A stretch of 64,000 nucleotides of DNA, from the NCBI RefSeq assembly GCF_009498035.1, contig NZ_CP034550.1:7564001-7628000 (forward strand). The letters are read 5' to 3'. The stretch's first letter is position 1; every line of letters begins with the position of its first letter. Positions 43,301 through 50,610 of this stretch are shown here, piece after piece. This stretch comes from Saccharothrix syringae (GTDB lineage Bacteria; Actinomycetota; Actinomycetes; Mycobacteriales; Pseudonocardiaceae). The position numbers were made by a program, and so were the translations under genes. The notes beneath the pieces are model-generated. The model was not told the origin of the DNA, searched no databases, and was given only the letters and a program-made list of their open reading frames with translations.

Positions 43301-44298
43301 TGACCTCGGGCCTCCAGGTGTCCACCGCGGTGCACCACTACTGGACGGGGCACTGGGACGAGGCCCTGGTGGAGCTGGACACGGTGACCGAGGACGGGCC
43401 GGCCATCACGTTCTTCGGGATGCGCGAGCCGGGCCCGGCCGCGCTGCTGCTGCACGGCGTGGCCGCGCTGATCGCGGGCCACCGGGACGACCGGGGCGCG
43501 GCGGCCGCCCACCTGCGCGCGGGCGAGGCGCACGTGCCGTCGACCAGCGCCGAGCGGGAGAGCTGCGACTTCTACCTGGCGGCCGCCGCGCTGGCCGCCG
43601 AGCAGCGCGGCGACCCCGAGGAGGCGCTGCGGCTGCTGGCGCCGGTGCTGCGGCCGGAGTTCGCGCGGATGATGCTGCGCCACCAGTGGCTGCCCCACGT
43701 CGCCCGGCTGGCGCTGGACGTCGGTGACGGTGAGCTGGCCCGCAGGGCGCTCGCGGTGTGCGAGGAGGAGGCGGCCAGGGAGGTGCGACCGGCCCGCGCG
43801 CACGCCGCCGCCGCGCACTGCCGCGGCCTCGTGCACGGTGCCCCGGAAGGCGTCCTGACCGCGGCCGCGCACCACCGCGCGGTGGGCCGTCGGCTGGAAC
43901 TGGCCACGGCGCTCGTCGACGGCGGCACCCTGCTGGCCCGCGCGGGGCGGCCGGAGCGGGCGGCGGCGGTGTTCGGCGAGGCGCTGGAGCTGTTCGACGG
44001 TTTGTCGGCGCGGTGGGACGTGCGGCGCGCGGAACGGCTCATGCGGGCGCACGGGGTGCGGGGGGACGCGCCGGCCGGTCGGCCGCGGTCGGGGTGGCAG
44101 GCGCTGTCGCCGTTGGAGGTGCGCATCGCGCGGCTGGTGGCGGAGGGGTTGTCCAACCCGGACATCGCGGGTGAGCTGGCGATGCCGCGGCGGACCGTGC
44201 AGTCGCACGTGTCCCGGGTGCTGGACAAGCTGCGGTCGCCTTCCCGCACGTCGGTCGCCGAACACGTGCGGGCGAATCGGCCGTCGATGTCTTGTTGA
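40393..44298 (+). CDS. SARP-family regulator with ATPase, TPR-like region and C-terminal LuxR domain
   Basis: About 1301 residues from ATG 40393 (GAGCGGGG upstream), starting MSTSSGDGVRVSVLGPV like its paralogue at 3.7 kb (MSTSTVASPVVRLLGPV). Order: winged helix (~10-100), activation domain (~105-255), a linker with ARHAA/AAGTRHAAES-type units (~265-320), STAND-type ATPase with Walker A VEGEAGIGKSELL (~388) and Walker B VIDDLHWADE, helical repeats, and the C-terminal LuxR helix-turn-helix LSPLEVRIARLVAEGLSNPD, RRTVQSHVSRVLDKLRSPSR. Family: large SARP-LALs of actinomycetes, activators of specialised metabolism. Targets are not shown here. Confidence 0.92.
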   Translation: MSTSSGDGVRVSVLGPVRAWLGEDERPLGPARQRAVFALLAARANRVVSRHELIDGLWGDAPPASAVGSVHTYVSGLRRALGPARDALVSSHTSGYSLRLAEGAVDAVVFDRGRARARLLLDAGDHRAARDALDEALDLWRGEAYSGVPGPFAEVERRRLDELRLSAVEMRARAALELGAHREVVAELTALVGEHPWHESLWEVLMLALDRSGRHAEALEAFRDARRALVAEQGVEPGPALRELHQRIVSGTSEPRRAPEARHAVGSRQAARPGAEARRVGEERHAAEPSYAAGTRHAAESPYAAGARHAAGPRHESSPRGAAGVDLRGASRGVDAPRRLLSAPPHVARVLRQGAAPGSIVGRAEEVALLRDLVTDALAGRGASVWVEGEAGIGKSELLTVAFADVAARGCQVGWAVADEPGRRFPLQVIMDCLDVSPASPDRHRAEPAVELRTEPAHGGWGPADPVPVAVDRLLALVDRVCAAGPLLLVIDDLHWADEASVLMWHRLAAATRQLPLLLVAATRPDPGRRELAQLRRGVEARRGHVVVLEPLAAPDVEELIGRVVGARPDEVLREVARRTAGNPLYTREVAHALVRNRAVRVVDGVAAVDRDAIDEVPSSLLAAVDRTLESVSRATREVLRSAALLGVAFGVDALCAVTGRSALDLVGALDEAVRATVLVEAGDELAFRHPYLRQALYEGIARPVRAALHRHAAEALAGVGAPVERVAEHLAAEPVAPDEWVAGWLVRHHATVANRAPLIAVDLLRTAVDSPLPTGPQRATLLAALVKVLFRLERHPEREAELAVAQTADPEELAEMRHLLAAMRHRRGDAEAAIAVLRDSLAHPDLPAIWRTRHLSLLANFRRGDLEDLDATERTARRVRAESVAEGEPYPIAHATQTLWLVDSIRRDHEGALRHVNEALATVDDRTDLVELRLDLLDNKVFTLQNLDRLDEAGEALRTARAVAARHGLTSGLQVSTAVHHYWTGHWDEALVELDTVTEDGPAITFFGMREPGPAALLLHGVAALIAGHRDDRGAAAAHLRAGEAHVPSTSAERESCDFYLAAAALAAEQRGDPEEALRLLAPVLRPEFARMMLRHQWLPHVARLALDVGDGELARRALAVCEEEAAREVRPARAHAAAAHCRGLVHGAPEGVLTAAAHHRAVGRRLELATALVDGGTLLARAGRPERAAAVFGEALELFDGLSARWDVRRAERLMRAHGVRGDAPAGRPRSGWQALSPLEVRIARLVAEGLSNPDIAGELAMPRRTVQSHVSRVLDKLRSPSRTSVAEHVRANRPSMSC

Positions 44299-44430
44299 GG
44301 TGCCTGGTCGAGGTGGGGGTGGGGTGCCTGCGGGTGGGCGGTGCCCTGCTGCGGTCTTCCGGTGCCGTGACGTGCGCCTACGCGTAGCGCGCCGCCGGTC
44401 CCGGCCGCGCGCCGGTCCCGGCGGCCGGCG

Positions 44431-44793
44431 TCACCGGAGCCGTCCGGGCGCGGCAGGCGTCTTCCCGGCCGGCTCGGGTGCCTTGACGAGCTTGAGCCCC
44501 ACCACGCCGGCGACGATGCCCGCGAGCAGCAGCACGCGCGCGGTGGTGACGGCCTCCTCGCCGGTGAGCATCGCCCAGGTCACGGTCAGCGCGGCGCCGG
44601 TGCCGGTCCAGACCGCGTAGGCCGTGCTGATCGGGATGTGCCGGGCGGCGTGGCCGAGGCCCAGCATGCTCAGCACCAACCCGACCGCGAACACGACGAC
44701 GGGCACGGGCCGGGTGAACCCCTCGCTCTGCCCCAGCGCCGTGGCCCAGACCGCTTCCAGGACGGCGCTCACCAGCAGCACGACCCACGGCAT
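44431..44793 (-). CDS. SMR-family multidrug efflux subunit B
   Basis: 120 residues from ATG 44793, overlapping its partner's stop (ATGA). Four transmembrane helices; helix 1 carries the essential Glu (VLEAVWATALG, residue ~13) and the later segment has AYAVWTGTGAALTVTW, the SMR dimer signature. With the next gene it forms a paired SMR transporter (EbrAB/YkkCD-like), exchanging protons for cationic drugs or guanidine-type compounds. The tail adds ~15 polar residues. Confidence 0.93.
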   Translation of the reverse strand: MPWVVLLVSAVLEAVWATALGQSEGFTRPVPVVVFAVGLVLSMLGLGHAARHIPISTAYAVWTGTGAALTVTWAMLTGEEAVTTARVLLLAGIVAGVVGLKLVKAPEPAGKTPAAPGRLR

Positions 44794-45107
44794 CAGCCGA
44801 CCGCCTTCAGCCCGGCGACGCACCCGACGAGGAGCAGCAGCAGCGCGGCGCGCGCGACCGTGAGCCGTTCCCGGTGGCGGGCGACCGCGAGGACCGCGGT
44901 GAGCACCGCGCCGATGCCGACCCAGACGGCGTATGCGGTGCCGGTGGGCAGTTCGGTCATGGCGTAGGCGAGGCCGACCATGCTGAGGACCATCGCGACG
45001 GCGAACACGACCGTGGGGCCTTTCCGCCGGAAGCCGTGCGAGGCGCCGAGCGCGGTGGCCCACACCGCTTCGAGCACCCCGGAGGCGATCAGCACCGCCC
45101 AGGCCAT
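44793..45107 (-). CDS. SMR-family multidrug efflux subunit A
   Basis: 104 residues from ATG 45107 (GGCGGAG upstream). Four helices, helix 1 with the conserved Glu (VLEAVWATALG), then AYAVWVGIGAVLTAV. Forms a heterodimer with the product of the overlapping gene. Divergent from the TetR gene with a 121-base intergenic region holding a palindromic operator, so the pump is most likely repressed by that TetR. Confidence 0.93.
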   Translation of the reverse strand: MAWAVLIASGVLEAVWATALGASHGFRRKGPTVVFAVAMVLSMVGLAYAMTELPTGTAYAVWVGIGAVLTAVLAVARHRERLTVARAALLLLLVGCVAGLKAVG

Positions 45108-45168
45108 CGTCCACTCCGCCCTGTTGTAGTCGCCCTGCGGTCGTTCCGCCTTGGTCGACCCGCCGTAG

Positions 45169-45184
45169 TCGTACGACTGTGCGA
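45169..45184. promoter_or_regulatory. Second, imperfect copy of the TetR operator
   Basis: TCGTACGACTGTGCGA matches the perfect palindrome at 45203 in 13 of 16 positions. Centre-to-centre distance is 34 bases, about three helical turns, on the SMR side of the divergent region. Confidence 0.55.
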
Positions 45185-45202
45185 ATACCACGGTACCCGT
45201 TT

Positions 45203-45218
45203 TCGCACGATCGTGCGA
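45203..45218. promoter_or_regulatory. Palindromic operator between SMR pump and TetR gene
   Basis: TCGCACGATCGTGCGA is a perfect 16-base palindrome in the 121-base divergent region, ending 10 bases before the TetR GTG. TetR-type regulators bind such sites and repress both directions, so autoregulation and control of the SMR pair are inferred. Confidence 0.82.
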
Positions 45219-45228
45219 GAATGGGGCG

Positions 45229-45798
45229 GTGCCCAGGAGGATGAACGCGGACGAACGCGACCGGGCAGTGGTCGAAGCGGCGTGGCGGGTCCTGGTGCGC
45301 GATGGTCTGGCCGCGCTGTCGGTGCGCAACGTCGCCGCCGAGGCCGGGTTGGCGCCCAGTTCGCTGCGCTACACCTTCCCCACGCAGGCCAGCGTGCGCG
45401 AACGCGCCGTCGAGGTCGTCCTGGACCGGTTGCGCGAACGCATCGCCGCCATCCCCGACGACCTCGACGGCAGCGCCTGGGCACGCGCCGCGCTGCGGGA
45501 GCTGCTCCCCCTGGACGCCGAGCGCCGAACCGAGATGGAGGTGACCCTGGCCCTGGGCACCGCCGCCCTCACCGACCCCGCGCTCCACCCGGCCCACCAC
45601 GCCATGAACGAGACGGTCCGCGAGATCTGCGCCCGCGCCGCCACCACCCTCGGCCGAATGTCGAATGTTGACATTGACCACTTACACGCCCTGGTCGACG
45701 GCCTGGCCCTGCACATCGTCCGCCGGAACCGCGGGGAGGAGACCGAGTGGGCGGTCCGGGTGCTCGACGCGCACCTGGAGGCTTTGGCGGGCTCCTGA
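45229..45798 (+). CDS. TetR-family repressor of the SMR pump
   Basis: 189 residues from GTG 45229; ATG 45241 is an in-frame alternative but has AGGAGG right next to it. The N-terminal helix-turn-helix reads VVEAAWRVLVRDGLAALSVR, NVAAEAGLAPSSLRYTFP. The C-terminal part is the usual ligand-binding helical bundle (TetR_C type) with SNVDIDHLHALVDGLALHIV. The start lies so close to the operator that a leaderless mRNA is likely. The codons at 45657-45675 coincide with an exact copy of the GntR operator found 1.5 kb away. Confidence 0.9.
   Translation: MPRRMNADERDRAVVEAAWRVLVRDGLAALSVRNVAAEAGLAPSSLRYTFPTQASVRERAVEVVLDRLRERIAAIPDDLDGSAWARAALRELLPLDAERRTEMEVTLALGTAALTDPALHPAHHAMNETVREICARAATTLGRMSNVDIDHLHALVDGLALHIVRRNRGEETEWAVRVLDAHLEALAGS
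45657..45675. promoter_or_regulatory. Copy of the GntR operator inside the TetR coding region
   Basis: AATGTCGAATGTTGACATT, the reverse complement of the site at 47224-47242 with no mismatch over 19 bases. It has the AATGTC-N7-GACATT symmetry of the other sites and occurs within codons for MSNVDI of the TetR protein. It could be a chance constraint of coding, but an exact 19-base match is unlikely by chance. Confidence 0.55.
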
Positions 45799-45860
45799 AG
45801 CGCCAGAAGCGCCTACCGCACGCTTGCGGCCCACTCCTGGCTCCGCAGCCTCACCGGCCC

Positions 45861-45951
45861 GCCCTCACCGGCCGCCCTCACCGGCCGCCCTCACCGGCCG
45901 CCCTCACCGGCCGCCCTCACCGGCCGCCCTCACCGGCCGCCCTCACCGGCC
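45861..45951. repeat. Seven tandem 13-bp repeats
   Basis: GCCCTCACCGGCC repeated seven times without error from 45861 to 45951, with degenerate copies on both sides, in the ~300-base gap between the convergent TetR and SDR genes. The period is not a multiple of three and no gene is supported in 45799-46102. Confidence 0.93.
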
Positions 45952-46102
45952 ACCTTCCCCAGCCGCCCTCACCGGCCCGATCTCGCCCGCCCAACCTCGC
46001 CGGTCCATCCTCACCAGCCCACCCCTGCGCCCGTCCTCGCGTTCCCCTTGCACCTCCCCCATGCGTCCCGACCGCAAAGAACCTGCCTGCCCAGGGACGT
46101 CC

Positions 46103-46783
46103 CTAAGTCCGCAGGTATGAGGCGCCGTTGAGGTCGAGGACCGCGCCGGATGCCCACTCGGCGGCCGGGGAGGCCAGGTAGACCACAGCGGCGGCTACTT
46201 CTTCCGGTTTCGCGACCCTCCCGAAGGGGCTTTGCCTGCGCACGTCGTCGGTCACCATGTCGGCCACCCGGTCGGTCGCCACGAAGCCGGGGGCCACCGA
46301 GGCCACCGCGATGCCGTGCGGGGCGAGGGCCACCGCCAGCGACTGGCCCATGGAGTGCAGCGCCGCCTTGCTCGCGCCGTAGGCCGGCATGTCCGGTTCG
46401 CCGCGGAACGCGCCGCGGGAGCCGACGTTGACGATTCGGCCGCGCACGTTCCGCTCGACCATGTGCCGGGCGACGCAGTAGGTCATGTTGGCGGCACCGA
46501 AGACGTTGACGTCGAAGGTGCGGCGCCACAGCGCTTGCCAGTCCTCGTAGGACTTGTCGTCGAACGAACCGAGTTCCACCAGGCCCGCGTTGTTGACCAG
46601 GACGTCGATGGTGCCCAGGCGGGCCGCGGCCGAGTCGACCACGCGGGCGATGGCGGTGGGGTCGGCGAGGTCGACGTCCGCCGAGGACAGTGCCACCACC
46701 TCGTCACCGAGGTCGCGGAACGCGTCGGCGATCGCCGCACCGATACCGCGGTTGCCGCCGGTTACCAGGACGCCGCGGGTCAC
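46103..46783 (-). CDS. Short-chain dehydrogenase/reductase
   Basis: 226 residues from GTG 46783, overlapping the VOC gene stop (GTGA). Classical SDR: cofactor motif [10 protein letters not shown] near the N-terminus, NNAGL, catalytic Ser region NVGSRGAF, and Y-x-x-x-K in [14 protein letters not shown], with PGFVATD after it. FabG-like oxidoreductase; the substrate is unknown. Encoded with a VOC-fold protein and controlled, by inference, by the divergent GntR regulator. Confidence 0.92.
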   Translation of the reverse strand: MTRGVLVTGGNRGIGAAIADAFRDLGDEVVALSSADVDLADPTAIARVVDSAAARLGTIDVLVNNAGLVELGSFDDKSYEDWQALWRRTFDVNVFGAANMTYCVARHMVERNVRGRIVNVGSRGAFRGEPDMPAYGASKAALHSMGQSLAVALAPHGIAVASVAPGFVATDRVADMVTDDVRRQSPFGRVAKPEEVAAAVVYLASPAAEWASGAVLDLNGASYLRT

Positions 46784-47196
46784 TTGGCGAACACCTGCGA
46801 CTCGTCCTTGAACGCCTTGAACTCCAGCGCGTTGCCGGCCGGGTCGCGGAAAAACATTGTCCACTGCTCCCCCGGCTCGCCGGCGAACCGCAGGTACGGC
46901 TCGATCACGAACTCCGTCCCGGCCGCGCGGAGCCGGTCGGCCAGGGTGTGGAACTCCGGGATCGGCAGGATCAGGCCGAAGTGCGGCACCGGCACCTCGT
47001 GGCCGTCGACGGGGTTGCGGCCGGACTCGGCACGCGCGCCGGGCACGACGTGGGTCACGACCTGGTGGCCGTAGAAGTTCCAGTCGACCCACGCCTCGGC
47101 CGAGCGCCCCTCCTCCAGGCCGAGTACGCCGCCGTAGAACTCGCGGGCCCTGGTCAGGTCGTCTACGGGGATGGCGAGGTGGAAGCCGGGTCTCAT
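46780..47196 (-). CDS. VOC-fold (glyoxalase/dioxygenase superfamily) protein
   Basis: 138 residues from ATG 47196 (GAGGCATG; GGTAGAGG upstream). Paired beta-alpha-beta-beta-beta units: [20 protein letters not shown] and [20 protein letters not shown], ending in [16 protein letters not shown] with the conserved Glu metal ligand. Members act on small carbonyl or aromatic substrates or bind drugs. Operon with the SDR suggests the two act on one substrate. Confidence 0.9.
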   Translation of the reverse strand: MRPGFHLAIPVDDLTRAREFYGGVLGLEEGRSAEAWVDWNFYGHQVVTHVVPGARAESGRNPVDGHEVPVPHFGLILPIPEFHTLADRLRAAGTEFVIEPYLRFAGEPGEQWTMFFRDPAGNALEFKAFKDESQVFAK

Positions 47197-47223
47197 GCCT
47201 CTACCTTCACCAGCGATGTGGGC

Positions 47224-47242
47224 AATGTCAACATTCGACATT
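47224..47242. promoter_or_regulatory. GntR operator upstream of the VOC-SDR operon
   Basis: AATGTCAACATTCGACATT (AATGTC-N7-GACATT) is 27 bases upstream of the VOC start. It is identical to the site at 47824-47842. Confidence 0.75.
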
Positions 47243-47823
47243 GGGATGACCGGCGGTCTGACGGCGCTGCTCCCCTGCCGGCGCAAGCCCGAACGGGACG
47301 GAACAGGCCGAGCCAGGGCGGGGTGGGGCGGGGTGGGGCGGACTGGGCCGAGCTGGACTGGGCGAGGCAGGCCGGGGCGGGCCGGGGCGAGGCGAGGCGG
47401 GCCGGGCCGGGGCGAGGCGAGGCGAGGCGAGGCGAGGCGGGGCGAGGCGGGACGAAGCGAGGCAGGCCGGGCCGGAGCGAGGCAGGCCGAGGCGAGACGG
47501 CGCGGAGCAAGGCAGCGCGAGGCGGGGCAGGGCGGGATAGGGCAGGCCGGGGCGAGGCGGGGCAGGACGGCAGCGCCATCCTGACAAAGCAGGACCGAGG
47601 AAGACCGGACCGATGGCGCAGGACCGACCACACCGGGCAGGCCGCACCAGACCGGGCAGATCCCGACCGGGCAGATCCCGACCGGGCAGGTTTTGACAGC
47701 CCGTCTCCAACAGCACCGCCTCCGGGAGCGCCGAACCCTGACAGCACCGGCTCCGATGATGCCGGTTTCGGTCCGACGCTCCCGATGCTCCCGATGGTGC
47801 AGGTGTGGTGCCACCGGGTCTGG
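47243..47823. repeat. Intergenic region with GGCGA/GCGGG 5-base-period array
   Basis: 580 bases between the outer operators of the VOC and GntR genes. From about 47310 to 47575 it consists of GGCGAGGCGAG, GGCCG and GGCGG units, G-rich on the + strand. All frames give Pro/Ala or Gly/Arg runs, with no gene supported. From 47600 on, TCCCGACCGGGCAGA-type phrases occur twice (47657-47690). Confidence 0.7.
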
Positions 47824-47842
47824 AATGTCAACATTCGACATT
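47824..47842. promoter_or_regulatory. GntR operator 1 upstream of the GntR gene
   Basis: AATGTCAACATTCGACATT, the same 19 bases as the VOC-side site. It lies just upstream of a possible -35 element TTGACC (47846-47851). Confidence 0.75.
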
Positions 47843-47863
47843 AAGTTGACCGCCATGTCCAGG

Positions 47864-47882
47864 GATGTCAACATTTGACATT
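47864..47882. promoter_or_regulatory. GntR operator 2, overlapping the GntR transcription start
   Basis: GATGTCAACATTTGACATT, differing from the other sites at two positions, centre 40 bases from operator 1. It covers the expected -10/+1 region of the GntR gene and ends one base before the GTG at 47883, a layout fit for autorepression. Confidence 0.75.
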
Positions 47883-48548
47883 GTGGAGCTGCAGAAGGCC
47901 GATCGACGTGGACTCGCCGGAGAAGCGGCCGAGTTGATCCGGGAGGCGATCCTCAGCGGTACGTTCCCGCCGGGTGCGCCGTTGCGAGAAGTCGAACTGG
48001 CCGCCTCACTGGACGTCAGCCGCGGCTCGGTCCGGGAGGGTTTGGCCGTCCTGGAGCGGGAAGGGCTGGTGCGCAGCGCCTGGCACCGCGGCACCAGGGT
48101 GATCGACCTGACTCCCCGGGACGCCGAGGAAGTCTATTCAGTGCGGGCCGTCCTGGAGGGGCTGGCCAGTCGCACCGCGGTCGGTCGCGTCGACCTCGAC
48201 GCCCTCGGCCAACTCGTCGAAGCCATGACCGAAGGGGTGGCCTCAGGCGCCCCCAGCGCGGACCTGCTGGCCCTGGACATCGCCTTCCACGACACGATCT
48301 ACCTGGCCTCGGACAACCGCCGCCTGATCGAGTCCTGGCACGCCCTGCGCTCCCAGGTGCACCTGTTCCAGCTCACCCGCATCCGACTCGGGCACGACGA
48401 CTACCGGGCCGTCGTCGTCGACGAGCACCGGGAAATCCTCCGACTGCTCCGCGCCGGGAACCCCAAAACGGTCGCCCGCTACGCCGAGGAGCACGTCCAC
48501 ACCGCGCTGCGGGCACTGCTCCTCCGACTCCCGGAGGCCCCGGCCTAG
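47883..48548 (+). CDS. GntR-family regulator with FCD domain
   Basis: About 221 residues from GTG 47883, with ATG 47865 (residues MSTFDI encoded by the operator) as the alternative. I favour GTG because the 18 bases before it are an operator copy and a -35 TTGACC plus CAACAT -10 would start transcription at that GTG, i.e. leaderless. N-terminal winged helix: [41 protein letters not shown]-terminal FCD domain with the metal ligands: D and H in [11 protein letters not shown] in VDEHREIL, H in [10 protein letters not shown]. Divergent from the VOC-SDR operon, which it most likely represses until a small ligand binds. Confidence 0.9.
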   Translation: MELQKADRRGLAGEAAELIREAILSGTFPPGAPLREVELAASLDVSRGSVREGLAVLEREGLVRSAWHRGTRVIDLTPRDAEEVYSVRAVLEGLASRTAVGRVDLDALGQLVEAMTEGVASGAPSADLLALDIAFHDTIYLASDNRRLIESWHALRSQVHLFQLTRIRLGHDDYRAVVVDEHREILRLLRAGNPKTVARYAEEHVHTALRALLLRLPEAPA

Positions 48549-48668
48549 AAGCCGACCCCGACGACTCGACACCCGATACCCGCAGGTCAGGAGCACAACC
48601 AAGCCCCACGCCCGCCGGCAAGTACGCGAACACCCCTCGGCAAACGCCAACACGAACCGCCACCCGGC

Positions 48669-49352
48669 CTAAAGCGGCGGGTGCATCGCCACATAGGTCG
48701 CGATGGTCTCCGCCGCCGGGCCGTCGGCCACCACCCGGCCACCCTCAAAGAGGATCACCCGGTCGAAGTCCGCGACCAGTTCCAGGTCGTGCGACACCAC
48801 CACGACCCGCTGCGGCAAGTCCTGGATCAGCCTGGTCACCAGGCGTCGGTTGCGCAGGTCCAACAGCGTGGTCGGCTCGTCGAACACCACGTGCGCGGGC
48901 TCCAGCACCAGCACCGCCGCGATCGCCAGCAACTGCTTCTGCCCACCGCTGAGCAGGTGCGCCGGGTGGTCCCGGAACTCCTCCAAACCGTAGGCCGCGA
49001 GGGTGGCCGTCACCCTCTCCGCCACCTCGTCGCGCGCCACGCCGCGGTGCTTGAGGCCGAACGCGACGTCCTCGGCGACGGTCGGCATGATGATCTGCAC
49101 GTCCGGGTCCTGGAACACGAACCCGACCCGGCGGCGGACCGCCTTGCCCTGCTCGCGGGTGTCCAGCCCGTCGACCTCCACCCGGCCCTCGGTCGGCACC
49201 AGCAAACCGTTGAGCAGGCGCGCGAAGGTGCTCTTGCCCGAGCCGTTGGAGCCGATGACCGCCACCCGGTGCTCCTCCAGGGTGAGGTCGACCCCGTTGA
49301 GCACCCGCCGGTCGCCGAAGCGGTGGCTGACGCCCGTGACCTCGATGGTCAC
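48669..49352 (-). CDS. bioM: ECF transporter ATPase (BioM/EcfA-like)
   Basis: 227 residues from GTG 49352, overlapping the BioY stop (GTGA). Walker A GSNGSGKST, Q-loop FVFQDPDVQI, signature LLSGGQKQL, Walker B HVVFDEPTTLLD and H-loop VVVVSHDLEL. Powers the biotin ECF importer with the two neighbouring genes. Only one EcfA is encoded, as in BioMNY systems. Confidence 0.92.
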   Translation of the reverse strand: MTIEVTGVSHRFGDRRVLNGVDLTLEEHRVAVIGSNGSGKSTFARLLNGLLVPTEGRVEVDGLDTREQGKAVRRRVGFVFQDPDVQIIMPTVAEDVAFGLKHRGVARDEVAERVTATLAAYGLEEFRDHPAHLLSGGQKQLLAIAAVLVLEPAHVVFDEPTTLLDLRNRRLVTRLIQDLPQRVVVVSHDLELVADFDRVILFEGGRVVADGPAAETIATYVAMHPPL

Positions 49353-49903
49353 GCCTCGACCCGGGGTTCGACGAGCGGGTACGCGCGGCGCACCGCGACG
49401 GCGGCCAGCGAGCCGATCACGACCTTGATCGCGTCGCCCGGCAGGAACACCACCGAGCCGGTGATCGCGTCGGCCAGCGGCATCCCCGACACCACCGACA
49501 TCCACGGGATGCCGATGGCGTAGAGCACGAGGGCGCCGCCGATCGCGTTGCACAGCAGCGCGACGCCGAGGTTGTAGCGGCGCCAGAGCCGTTCGGTCAG
49601 CAGCCCGACCACGAACGCGCCCACCGGGTAGGCCAGCACGAACCCGCCGGTCGGCCCGAGGATCACGCCCAGGCCCCCGCGACCGCCGGGCAGCACGGGC
49701 AGGCCCACCAGCACCAGCAGGACGAACAGCAGGATCGCCAGGCCGCCCCGGCGGGCGCCGAGGATCGAGCCGGCGAGCATCACGCCGAGCGTCTGCGACG
49801 TGAACGGCGCCGGGACCAGGGGCAGCTCGATCAGCGGGAAGAAGCCGAGCACGACCATGATCGCCGCGAACAGGGCGACCAGGGCGATGTCCTTGGTGCG
49901 CAC
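49349..49903 (-). CDS. bioY: BioY, biotin-binding S component
   Basis: 184 residues from GTG 49903, chosen because GGGGGA lies 5 bases upstream; a longer start at GTG 49993 overlaps the EcfT stop. Six hydrophobic segments with the BioY pattern FTSQTLGVMLAGSILGARRG and LGPTGGFVLAYPVGAFVVGL, the latter holding conserved biotin-pocket residues. Typical BioY length (~185-200). Imports biotin with the EcfT and EcfA partners. Confidence 0.93.
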   Translation of the reverse strand: MRTKDIALVALFAAIMVVLGFFPLIELPLVPAPFTSQTLGVMLAGSILGARRGGLAILLFVLLVLVGLPVLPGGRGGLGVILGPTGGFVLAYPVGAFVVGLLTERLWRRYNLGVALLCNAIGGALVLYAIGIPWMSVVSGMPLADAITGSVVFLPGDAIKVVIGSLAAVAVRRAYPLVEPRVEA

Positions 49904-49989
49904 AGCCGTCCCCCTACCTCGAAGCCGTTCCGGCGCACCATCATAGGGGCGGTCCCACCGGTCGCCGGGCCGTTCCCACGTGGTGGCGG

Positions 49990-50610
49990 TCACCGCGAGG
50001 TCCGGTGTGGACGTTCACCCGCCTCGAAGCCGCGGGCGTCCAGCGCCTCGCCCAGGCCGTCGGCCAGGCGCAGGGTCTTGATCAGCAGCGGGGTGAGGAA
50101 CGCGGAGCTCCGCTCGACGCCGCGGGCCCGCTGCGCCGCCCGGACCTGCTCGGCCTGCTCCCGGATCACCGGGATGAACCGGATGGTCAGCGCCACCAGC
50201 AGGCCGACCCGCTCCGGTCGCACGCCCAGCGGCCGCAGGGGGCGCAGCGCGGCCTCGACCGCCGCGATCATCGCCGACGTCCGGGTGGTGAGCGTCACCA
50301 GGTTGGCCAGCAGCACCAGGGCGAGGATGCGCTCGCCCACCAGCACCGCGGTCGCCCAGTCGGTCAGCACGACCTGCGCCGCGACGATCAGCGCGGTGAA
50401 CGGCAGCACCGGCCGCGCCTGCCGCCACGCGGTGCGCCACGGGACCCGCGCCACGGGGTGGCAGAGCACGACCGCGGCCAGCGCGACGGCCAGGCCGGGT
50501 ATCGAGCGCACGAAGAACAGCCCGGTGCCGGCGCCGAACAGCACGAGCAGCTTCGCCCCGGCGGGCAGGGCGTGCACGGGGGTGTCGGCGTCGTGGTACA
50601 GGCTGAGCAT
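49990..50610 (-). CDS. bioN: ECF transporter transmembrane component (BioN/EcfT-like)
   Basis: 206 residues from ATG 50610. Polytopic, with the two Ala-Arg-Gly coupling motifs that dock on EcfA: AQRARGVER and ALDARGFEAG. First gene of the three-gene operon. Its ribosome site is weak and the divergent region upstream (50611-51013) holds a partial palindrome. Confidence 0.93.
   Translation of the reverse strand: MLSLYHDADTPVHALPAGAKLLVLFGAGTGLFFVRSIPGLAVALAAVVLCHPVARVPWRTAWRQARPVLPFTALIVAAQVVLTDWATAVLVGERILALVLLANLVTLTTRTSAMIAAVEAALRPLRPLGVRPERVGLLVALTIRFIPVIREQAEQVRAAQRARGVERSSAFLTPLLIKTLRLADGLGEALDARGFEAGERPHRTSR

Noticed and set aside
39982..44265. Long minus-strand reading frame opposite the right SARP gene
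   Set aside because: Shadow frame; no ribosome site or domain, and its composition is as expected from GC3 bias on the other strand.
44378..44387. Palindrome CTACGCGTAG between the right SARP gene and SMR genes as an operator
   Set aside because: It lies between convergent gene ends, so it is more likely chance or part of termination; too short to claim.
47193..47834. Repeat-rich protein in the VOC-GntR intergenic region
   Set aside because: Low-complexity frames that start inside operator sequence; the operators explain the ATG context.
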